Shown here: piece after piece, positions 1-6,560 of the stretch
How positions within the stretch are numbered: the stretch's first letter is position 1
Layout: every line of letters begins with the position of its first letter
Source of the DNA: Streptomyces eurocidicus
GTDB taxonomy: Bacteria; Actinomycetota; Actinomycetes; Streptomycetales; Streptomycetaceae
Direction of reading: 5' to 3'
NCBI RefSeq assembly: GCF_002891295.1
Contig: NZ_LGUI01000003.1
Location: 868,001-932,000, forward strand
Length of the DNA: 64,000 nucleotides
Position numbers and translations under genes: made by a program
The notes under the pieces: model-generated
Database searches by the model: none
Told to the model about the DNA's origin: nothing
The model's input: only the letters and a program-made list of their open reading frames with translations

Positions 1-861
1 CCGCGCGCCATCCTCACCGACCACCCCAACGCCGAACCCGGCTGGGACGTCCTGCTGCGTTCGGTGTCCACCGGCGCCGACGAGACGGTGGCCTCCACCC
101 GGCAGACCCTCGCCGCCCAGATCGAGCCGCTCGCCCTGCGCAAGGTGCTGCGCTGCGTCACCCCGCAGGAAGGCGTGGCCACCTTCGACCCGGACCGCTT
201 CGTCGCCTCCCGCGACACGCTCGTCCTCATCAGCGACTCCAACGCCTCGACCAATGTGTCGCCGCTGACGACGATGCTGCTGGGCGAGGTCGTCGACGCC
301 GCCAAGCGGCGGGCGCCGAGGCTCCCCTCGGGCCGGCTGGACCCCTTCCTGCGGCTCGTCCTCGACGAGGTCGCGAACGTCGCCCCGCTGCCCAAGCTGC
401 CCTCGCTGGCCTCCGACGCCCGTGGCTACGGCATCCACATCGTCTACGCGCTCCAGTCGCTGGCCCAGGCCGTCCTGCGGTGGGGGCAGCACGAGGCCGA
501 CACCCTCCTCGACAACGCCGCGGCCACCCTGGTGATGGGCGGCCTCAAGGACGTCGAGGCGCTGCGCCGCTTCTCGGAGCTGGTCGGCGAGGCCGAGCTC
601 ACCGAGCTCTCCACCTCCCGGGACACCGGCCGGCTCTTCGGGCACGGCACCTCCGAGGTCGAGCGCGAGCGCCGGATCCTGCGGCCCGAGGAGATCCGCC
701 AACTGCCGCACGGGCAGGCCCTGCTGCTGTTCCGCGGCGCGCCCGGGGTCATCGCCGAGCTGCTGCCCTGGGACCAGCGGCGGGACGGCCGGGCGCTGCG
801 GGCGGGCGAGCACGCGACGCGGGCCGCGCGCATCGGGCCGCCGCCCCTGGAGACGGTGTGA
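1..861 (+). CDS. TraG/VirD4-type conjugal coupling ATPase, C-terminal part
   Basis: The reading frame is open from base 1, so the start lies outside the window; 286 residues are visible. A Walker-B-like LVLDE (D122-E123 of the visible part), followed by VANVAPLPKLP and a DARGYGIHIVYALQSLAQ segment, matches the TraM-recognition/C-terminal ATPase region of TraG/TraD/VirD4 coupling proteins. These membrane-anchored hexameric ATPases feed DNA or protein substrates to a type IV secretion channel. The stop codon overlaps the next gene's GTG start (GTGA). The Tcp-like genes from 4.4 kb onward support a secretion or conjugation role. The Walker A region is not visible, so activity cannot be judged. 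Confidence 0.85.
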   Translation, partial: PRAILTDHPNAEPGWDVLLRSVSTGADETVASTRQTLAAQIEPLALRKVLRCVTPQEGVATFDPDRFVASRDTLVLISDSNASTNVSPLTTMLLGEVVDAAKRRAPRLPSGRLDPFLRLVLDEVANVAPLPKLPSLASDARGYGIHIVYALQSLAQAVLRWGQHEADTLLDNAAATLVMGGLKDVEALRRFSELVGEAELTELSTSRDTGRLFGHGTSEVERERRILRPEEIRQLPHGQALLLFRGAPGVIAELLPWDQRRDGRALRAGEHATRAARIGPPPLETV

Positions 862-2033
862 ACGGGTACGAGGAAGGGCCTACGGGGATGACGGCGGACG
901 GCTACGCACCGGACGGCTACGGACAAGAGGGTCACGCGCAGGACGGCGAGCTCGCGCGGATGCGCGCGGAGCTCACGGCCCTGCGCGCCTGGCGCACCGA
1001 ACTGGAGGAGCTCGTCCAGCGCTTCGCCCAGGGCGTCAGGCGCGAGCAGGGCGAGACCGAGGAGATCCTCTCCGAGGTGCTGGGCCGGCTGGACGCCGTG
1101 GAGAACGCCTCGGGGCGGGGTGCCACGGCGCCGGGCGCCGGGGGCTCCGGAGCCCCCGTTCATCTGCCCTGGTCCCAGCGCGCCTCCGAGGCCGAGTGGC
1201 GGGAGCTGGCCGACTGGCTGGACTGGCTCGGCCGGCACTACGCGCCCCAGCTGCACCTGCGCATCTGGCCCTGCTGGCCCGCGCACGGCGGCGTCGTCGA
1301 GGAACTGGCCGCGCTGCACGCCGCCTGGCGGGCCGCCACCGAGGCGGACGCCGACCCGGCGCGGGCGGGCAGCGAGCTCGCGTACTGGCACCAGATGTGG
1401 CTGTGGCCGACGGTCGAGCGGATCCGTCAGTACTACATGTTCAGCGAGTGCGAGACCGACCACGCCGCCGACCGCCCGGGCCGCCCCACGGACCCGGCCG
1501 CCCTGGAGACGCGCGTCGCCGAGGCCGCGGCCGAGCGGCGCCGGCGGGAGAACGAGCGCTACGCGTTCTTCGCCGAGGTGCCGGAGGGCTTCACGGCCGA
1601 ACGCCCCGACGGGCTGTGGCGCAGGGCGGGCGACGACTGGGAGTACCTCTCGCTGCTGGACTGGGAGTGGCACGCCGCGGACGCGGAGCTGCCCCCGCCG
1701 CCGGAGGAGACCCTGCGCGAGGTCCCCGCCGACCGGGCCGACGCCCTGGCCGCGGACCGGCAGGGCTGGGTGACGTACTGGGCGCGCTACGCCGACGAGA
1801 ACGACTGGCGGGCGGGCGAGGGCCCCGTCACCGTCGTCCGGCGCCGCCGCAGCCCGGAGCGGCTGTACGACGAGGCGTACGGCGTACGCGACGGCTGGGC
1901 GCCCACCGCGTCCGTCTACGCGTTCCTCGACGCACGGCCGTCGAACCCGCCGCACCTCGTCGGGATCGATGTCCAGGAGGCCGAGCGACTGCTGCGGAGC
2001 CTGCGCGGAGTGACGGGAGCGACCGAGCTGTGA
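858..2033 (+). CDS. DUF4913 protein fused to a partner/immunity-like C-terminal domain
   Basis: 391 residues from the GTG at 858, which overlaps the TraG stop by 4 bp; an ATG at 888 preceded by GAGGAAGG is an alternative. Residues about 30-85 are charged and coiled-coil-like. Residues about 95-200 fit DUF4913, a family found beside actinobacterial TraG genes (conserved Trp and WPCWPAHGGVVEELAALH-type segment). The last ~165 residues closely resemble the whole 163-aa protein at 2713-3204, sharing GLWRR, WEYLSLLDWEWHA, TVVRRRRSPER and an identical GVTGATEL end. The next gene, a RelA/SpoT-like protein, overlaps by 4 bp. A role as partner or antitoxin of that protein is inference; the biochemical function is unknown. 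Confidence 0.7.
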   Translation: MNGYEEGPTGMTADGYAPDGYGQEGHAQDGELARMRAELTALRAWRTELEELVQRFAQGVRREQGETEEILSEVLGRLDAVENASGRGATAPGAGGSGAPVHLPWSQRASEAEWRELADWLDWLGRHYAPQLHLRIWPCWPAHGGVVEELAALHAAWRAATEADADPARAGSELAYWHQMWLWPTVERIRQYYMFSECETDHAADRPGRPTDPAALETRVAEAAAERRRRENERYAFFAEVPEGFTAERPDGLWRRAGDDWEYLSLLDWEWHAADAELPPPPEETLREVPADRADALAADRQGWVTYWARYADENDWRAGEGPVTVVRRRRSPERLYDEAYGVRDGWAPTASVYAFLDARPSNPPHLVGIDVQEAERLLRSLRGVTGATEL

Positions 2034-2713
2034 GCGCGAGCGAGACCACCCCGGAGCACACCGGTTCCGCCGGGTGGCGGGACGACACCGAACCGCGCCT
2101 CGCGCTGACGGCCGAGGAGAACCACGTCGTCACCGCCCGCTGGGAGGCGGCCCGCGCGGCGCAGAAGCAGCTCGACGCCCTGGTGCGGTCCCTTCTGGAC
2201 GCGCTCGCCGGGTCGCACGGCGCCGTCTGGGAGGGAAAGCAGTACCGGCTGAAGGGCCTCCGGGCATTCCGCCGCGAGGCCGCCGCGGAACTCCATGAGG
2301 GTGTTCCGCTGGAAAAGGTCGTGGCGAAGGTCAACGACCTCAACCGGTACACCCTGACCTTCGATCCGGCGCACTACACGGAAGGCGTGCGGCAGACGTA
2401 CGCGCTGCTGCACGCCCGGGGACAGGTCATCGTCGTCGGATCCGAGCGCAACAGCTGGGAGGACCCGGTGTACAAGGGCTTCCACGCGACCTGGCAACAG
2501 CCCGACGGCCAGGTGCGGTTCGAGATCCAGTTCCATACGCCGGAGAGTTTCCGGGCCAAGTCGGAGAATCACCTGCTTTACGATCTGTACCGCTCGCGGC
2601 ACACCCGGCGTTCGCTCGCCGGGGAACGGAATGCGACGAAGGCGCACGAGCAGGCGGCACAGGCGGTGCAGAGCGGTCGTTACGGCCGCACTCCGGCAAA
2701 GGAGAGTTACTGA
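2030..2713 (+). CDS. RelA/SpoT-like nucleotide pyrophosphotransferase-fold protein, copy A
   Basis: 227 residues; the GTG start lies inside the preceding stop (GTGA). The central part resembles the alarmone synthetase fold of RelA/SpoT and toxic small alarmone synthetases: an RLK element (R73, K75) like the ATP-binding RxK motif, D103 in NDLNRYTLTF at the metal-binding DxxG/R position, a VYKGFHATW G-loop-like segment, FEIQFHT with E165 and Q167 like the catalytic ExQ motif, then HLLYDLYR. No hydrolase, TGS or ACT domain is present, as expected for a stand-alone synthetase or polymorphic toxin domain. It may pyrophosphorylate nucleotides or tRNA. It is followed with a 1-nt overlap by a small partner-like gene. 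The fold call is by motif only. Confidence 0.6.
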   Translation: MSASETTPEHTGSAGWRDDTEPRLALTAEENHVVTARWEAARAAQKQLDALVRSLLDALAGSHGAVWEGKQYRLKGLRAFRREAAAELHEGVPLEKVVAKVNDLNRYTLTFDPAHYTEGVRQTYALLHARGQVIVVGSERNSWEDPVYKGFHATWQQPDGQVRFEIQFHTPESFRAKSENHLLYDLYRSRHTRRSLAGERNATKAHEQAAQAVQSGRYGRTPAKESY

Positions 2714-3204
2714 TGAGTGACCCGTACGAGTACTTCGTGAAGGCCGCCCCGCCCTATACCGAAGAGCGTCCCTCCGGCCTTTGGCGGCGCCTGGCCGGGC
2801 GCTGGGAGTACCTCTCGCTGCTCGACTGGGAATGGCATGCCGTTTCCGCCGAGGGCGTCACCGCCCCGCCCGCCGCCGAGGTCCTGTACCCGGTGCCGGC
2901 CGAGCGCGCGGCCGCCCTGGAGGCCGACCGGCAGGGCTGGGTGCGCTACTGGGCGTACTACTTCGACGAGGCCGAATGGCGGGACGGCGAGGAGCCGACC
3001 ACCGTGGTGCGCCGCCGCCGCAGCCCCGAGCGCATCTACGACGAAACGTTCATGCGGACGAACGAGTGGCAGCCCGACAGCGTGGTCTACGAGTTCTTCC
3101 ACCCGCGCGGCTCGAACCCGCCGCACCTGGTCGAGATCGGCGTGGACGAGGCCGAGCGGCTGCTCCAGGAGATCCGCGGCGTGACGGGGGCGACCGAGCT
3201 GTGA
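2713..3204 (+). CDS. Partner/immunity-like protein, stand-alone copy
   Basis: 163 residues; the ATG overlaps the previous stop (TGATG). It is acidic and Trp/Tyr-rich with no signal peptide or membrane segment. It is visibly homologous end to end with the C-terminal ~165 residues of the 858-2033 product. No named family was recognised. Because each copy of this domain immediately precedes, and overlaps, a RelA/SpoT-like gene, the simplest inference is a cognate antitoxin or immunity protein, or a delivery adaptor. Neither has been shown. Confidence 0.6.
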   Translation: MSDPYEYFVKAAPPYTEERPSGLWRRLAGRWEYLSLLDWEWHAVSAEGVTAPPAAEVLYPVPAERAAALEADRQGWVRYWAYYFDEAEWRDGEEPTTVVRRRRSPERIYDETFMRTNEWQPDSVVYEFFHPRGSNPPHLVEIGVDEAERLLQEIRGVTGATEL

Positions 3205-4220
3205 GCGGGGACACGGGGGGCTGGCAGGGCGACGCGGCCAAGTCGGAGGACCACCTCAGACTGACGGCCGACGAGAACCGCCTGGTCACGCAGCGCTGGG
3301 AGGCCGCGCGCGAGGCGCGCGGCCGGCTCGACGGGATCATGGGCGACGTCCAGGAGCGCTCGGCCGCCTCGCACGGCGGCAAGCTGGAGGGGCTCGACTA
3401 CTCCCTGAAGGGGCTCGACTCCTTCCGGCGGAAGGTCGCCGTCGCCGTCGGCCGAGGCAAGGACGCCGAGAAGGTCGTCGACAAGGTCGACGACCTCAAC
3501 CGCTACACCCTGACCTTCGAGGCCGAGGGCTACACCGAGGGCGTCCAGCGGACGTACGCCCAGCTCCGTGAGCGCGGCTATGAGCCGGCGTCCGAGACCA
3601 ACACCTGGGAAGACCCGGTCTACAAGGGCGTCAACACCTCCTGGCGGCACCCGGAGACCCGGGAGAAGTTCGAGCTCCAGTTCCACACGCCGGAGAGCTT
3701 CCAGGCGAAGTCGGACAATCACGAGCTGTACGAACTGGCCCGGTCCGGGTCGTTCGAGAAATTCAATACGAAACAGCGGCCGACGCAGAGCGAGGCATAT
3801 CAGGAGGCGTCGGATCTCCTGCAGAACGAGCGGTACGCGGGTGTGCGTATCCCGCCGCGGGTGGCGGAACTGCGCGAGCGCAAGGTACGGGCCACGCTCA
3901 ATCCCGCGGTCGATCCCGAAATCGTGGAGAACGTCCGGCGAATGGAGGCGGACCTCCGGGCCGAGCACGCCGCCGTGGCGGCCGGGCACACACCGGAGCG
4001 CACCCCCGGACCGGCACCGGACGCGAATCGGGAGCAGGTGCGGGCGAGCAGTCTCGGGGCGGGGCTGGGGGATTCCCTCCGGAGCGAAGGGCCGGGGCTG
4101 CGGGAGCGTTTGGCGGCGAAGGCCGCGGAGGCTCCGGGACCCCTGCGGAAGGCGCCCGAATCGACCGTTCCCGATCCACTGCCGAACCAATCCCGCGGCC
4201 GTGGTCCTTCGCTGAAGTAA
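3201..4220 (+). CDS. RelA/SpoT-like nucleotide pyrophosphotransferase-fold protein, copy B
   Basis: 339 residues; the GTG start overlaps the previous stop by 4 bp. Residues about 15-205 are a diverged copy of the 2030-2713 product: LKGLDSFRRK near the ATP-binding position, D98 in DDLNRYTLTF, VYKGVNTSW, E158 in FELQFHT, and HELYELAR. The first Arg of the RxK motif is Ser here (SLK), so ATP binding may differ. A ~120-residue C-terminal tail, absent from copy A, begins with a basic AELRERKVRATLNP stretch and becomes Pro/Gly/Ala-rich and probably disordered. The tail could be a secretion signal for the adjacent type IV-like machinery, but that is speculative. The gene ends the upstream operon, 94 nt before the next promoter. 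Confidence 0.6.
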   Translation: MSGDTGGWQGDAAKSEDHLRLTADENRLVTQRWEAAREARGRLDGIMGDVQERSAASHGGKLEGLDYSLKGLDSFRRKVAVAVGRGKDAEKVVDKVDDLNRYTLTFEAEGYTEGVQRTYAQLRERGYEPASETNTWEDPVYKGVNTSWRHPETREKFELQFHTPESFQAKSDNHELYELARSGSFEKFNTKQRPTQSEAYQEASDLLQNERYAGVRIPPRVAELRERKVRATLNPAVDPEIVENVRRMEADLRAEHAAVAAGHTPERTPGPAPDANREQVRASSLGAGLGDSLRSEGPGLRERLAAKAAEAPGPLRKAPESTVPDPLPNQSRGRGPSLK

Positions 4221-4313
4221 GCGGCGAACCGCCCGCATTGTCGTGAATTCATAAGCGATCCCGGTTGTCGCTTCTCGATCGTGCGGGAACAGTTCCGCTA
4301 CAAAACAAGGCGT

Positions 4314-4342
4314 TTGACGATCAGTAATGATCGAAGTACTGT
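4314..4342 (+). promoter_or_regulatory. Housekeeping-type promoter of the Tcp-like operon
   Basis: TTGACG at 4314-4319 and TACTGT at 4337-4342 are separated by exactly 17 nt, close to the HrdB consensus. The spacer contains GATCAGTAATGATC, a small inverted repeat that could bind a regulator. The predicted transcript starts near 4349 and has a ~34-nt leader with GGGGGAAGGG before the TTG at 4383. It sits in a locally AT-richer gap of 162 bp. Confidence 0.7.
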
Positions 4343-4382
4343 CCTGGCCATTCGGCCTTGTACGGGGGAAGGGTCACCAGGG

Positions 4383-5659
4383 TTGAGCACGTTCAAGACG
4401 GTCATGCGGCGGATTCTCAATCTGCCGGAGCCGCGGAGCGACAAGGGCGCGACGACGCCGCTCCCCGACGCACCGCAGACCGCCCCGGCCCCCGCACCGG
4501 CCCCGCCGCCCGCCGCCTCGCCGCCCGCCGCCCTCCAGCAGTGGACGGACGCGGCCGCGCGGCTCCAGGCGCACACCCCGGAAGCGGCCCGCCCCACGGC
4601 GGAGCCCGCCCGGCGGCCGGTGCCGCCGCGGGCGGCGCGCCGGGCCGCGGCACGGCCGAGCGGCCGCCCCCGTGGCAGATCGAGGACGAGAAGAGCGGCG
4701 CCAAGTTCGCGGTCAAGGCGGGCCGCGGCGTGCTCTGGGGCGTCGTGGCGCTCGCCGCCATCACCGGCGTCCGCTCCTGGATCTGGACGCCCGAACCGGC
4801 CAAGCCCTCCACCGTCACCGTCGACAGCGCCCCCGACTACCCGGTCCAGGAGGCCCAGGCCGTGGCGGCCCGCTTCGCCCGCGCCTACCTCGCCTGGGAC
4901 GAGGCCGACCCGCAGACGCGCTCCCTGGCCCTGGCCCGGGACATGCCGAAGGGCACCGACACGACGACGGGCTGGAACACCAAGGGCCGCCAGGAGGTCC
5001 TCGCGACCGAACCCGGCACGGTGTCCCTGCTCGAGGACAAGCGCGCCCGGGTCCGGGTCGACGTCCTGGTGAAGTCCGACGCCCTCACGGGGGACGCCCG
5101 GAAGGACGACGCCAAGAAGGACGACCAGAAGAAGGACGAGCCCAAGAAGGACGACAAGGCCAAGGACGACAAGGCGAAGAAGGACGACAAGGACAAGAAG
5201 GAGACCAAGTCCGTCCCCGTGTGGGTGGGCCTGGAGGTCCCCGTCGTCCAGGCCGCCGGCCGCGTCGTCGTCACCGGCCAGCCCGGCCTCGTCGGCGTGC
5301 CCACCGAGGGCCCGGCCGCGCCGCAGCCGTCCGCGAAGAGCACCGACCTGGAGTTCGCCGACAAGACCCGGGCCACGGCCGAGGAGTTCTTCACCAAGTA
5401 CGCGGCCGGCGAGCCCGGCGCGGTCGCCGCGCCGGGCGTCTCCATCCCGGCCCTGCCGCAGGGCATGACCCTGGGCGGGCTGCGCACCTGGACGGTCGAG
5501 GACGGCTCCGGCACGGACCGCACCGGCACGGCCGTGGTCACCTGGCAGCTCGGCGGCGCCGAACTGGAGCAGACCTACCGGGTCAAGCTGACCCGGGTTT
5601 CCTCGGCCAAGGCCGAGCGCTGGCAGGTCGCGGAGGTCCACGGGGGGCTGACGCCCTGA
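4383..5659 (+). CDS. TcpC/VirB8-like conjugal transfer protein, apparent frameshift
   Basis: Two frames are needed to read this gene. From the TTG at 4383 (SD GGAAGGG; ATG 4404 is an alternative) the frame gives an N-terminus LSTFKTVMRRILNLPEPRSD and an Ala/Pro-rich stretch. From about 4.6-4.67 kb the coding signal moves to the frame ending at 5659, with PPWQIEDEKSGAKF, a transmembrane helix (GVLWGVVALAAITGVRSWIW), then two NTF2/VirB8-like regions around a Lys/Asp-rich linker. One extra C in the C5 run at 4667-4671 would join both halves into about 425 residues. VirB8/TcpC proteins are bitopic scaffold subunits of the secretion channel. The shift may be a sequencing error, a true mutation or recoding. 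Confidence 0.7.
5102..5209 (+). repeat. Lys/Asp-rich low-complexity coding repeat
   Basis: Thirty-six codons, almost all AAG and GAC with a few GCC and GAG, encode an alternating KKDD-type linker between the two globular regions of the TcpC/VirB8-like protein. It resembles a flexible charged spacer and is likely to vary in length between strains. Confidence 0.8.
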
Positions 5660-5736
5660 GGCGTCGGACCGGCACGCCCGGACCCGTCCACCGCACCGCG
5701 GGCCCGCCCGCACGTATTCACAACTAGGGGAAACTG

Positions 5737-5970
5737 ATGGAAATCGCCCTGAGCAGCGGCGCCGAACTCAAGTCATGGGTGTTCCTGATCGCCGGGAACA
5801 TCTTTCTCATCATCCTGGCGGTCAGGGCCATCGGGCACTACGCGAAGCGCGAATGGGGCGAGCTGCTCGGCCACTTCCTCGCGGGCGTCGTCGTCGCGGG
5901 CTTCGTCTTCGCGCCCGACGAGTCCAAGGACATGCTCATAGCCGTGTGGAAAAAAGTGGCGGGGGAATGA
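5737..5970 (+). CDS. TcpD-like small membrane protein of the transfer locus
   Basis: 77 residues with a good SD (AGGGGAA) before the ATG. Two hydrophobic segments, about residues 15-33 (VFLIAGNIFLIILAVRAIG) and 46-58 (GHFLAGVVVAGFVF), flank a short basic loop. Size, topology and position between the TcpC-like and TcpE-like genes match TcpD-family proteins of Gram-positive conjugation systems, which are inner-membrane channel components. Its stop overlaps the next ATG (ATGA). Confidence 0.65.
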   Translation: MEIALSSGAELKSWVFLIAGNIFLIILAVRAIGHYAKREWGELLGHFLAGVVVAGFVFAPDESKDMLIAVWKKVAGE

Positions 5971-6560
5971 GGGTCGGCCACACCTTCACCCGCCACTTCG
6001 ACCTGGAGACCCGGCAGCACGAGCTGTTCGGCATGGACCTGGGCGAAGGCCCCTCCCGGCGGGTCCTGGTGACCGGCGCGGCGCTCTACACGGTGTGGGT
6101 GGGCGGGCTGCTGCTGATCCTCGGCGTCCCGACCCAGCTGCTCTTCACCTTCTACTTCGCGCCGCCCGCGCTGATCACCTACTACGGCGCCCAGCGCTCG
6201 CGGCGTAACGAACGGCGCTGGAACCTCACCCGCTGGGCCCTGGTGATCCGCTATCTGACCGTCGGTCACCGGCCGATCGTCAACGGCGGCCGACGCGCCG
6301 CCGACCGCACCGAGTGGCTGCCCCTGCGGGCCCGCCTGGGCGAGCGGTCGGAGACCTTCCTGGACCTCCCCGGCATGGGCGTCTTCGAGAACGCCCTCGG
6401 CGGCGAGGAGCCGAAGCCCACCGCCGGACGCCCGGCGAAGCTGGACTCCCGCCCCCGGCTCTACGGGCCCGACCACGTCTACCGCGCCCGGATGCGCACC
6501 CGGTCCGGCCGCCGGGCCGAGGCACCCCCGGCCGCCGGCGCCAAGAAAGGCACGCGATGA
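5967..6560 (+). CDS. TcpE-like conjugal transfer membrane protein
   Basis: 197 residues; the ATG overlaps the upstream stop by 4 bp. Two adjacent membrane helices (about residues 35-52 and 54-72, VWVGGLLLILGVPTQLLFTF) follow a soluble N-terminus. A long basic cytosolic tail contains the SRRNERRWNLTRWALV and YRARMRTRSGRR segments. This arrangement and the place directly before the VirB4-like ATPase fit the TcpE family. It probably helps anchor the ATPase at the membrane. Confidence 0.65.
   Translation: MRVGHTFTRHFDLETRQHELFGMDLGEGPSRRVLVTGAALYTVWVGGLLLILGVPTQLLFTFYFAPPALITYYGAQRSRRNERRWNLTRWALVIRYLTVGHRPIVNGGRRAADRTEWLPLRARLGERSETFLDLPGMGVFENALGGEEPKPTAGRPAKLDSRPRLYGPDHVYRARMRTRSGRRAEAPPAAGAKKGTR

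Noticed and set aside
480..857. Extension of the DUF4913 gene upstream into the TraG gene
   Set aside because: The extra residues are frame-shifted TraG sequence; the GTGA junction at 858 is the natural start.
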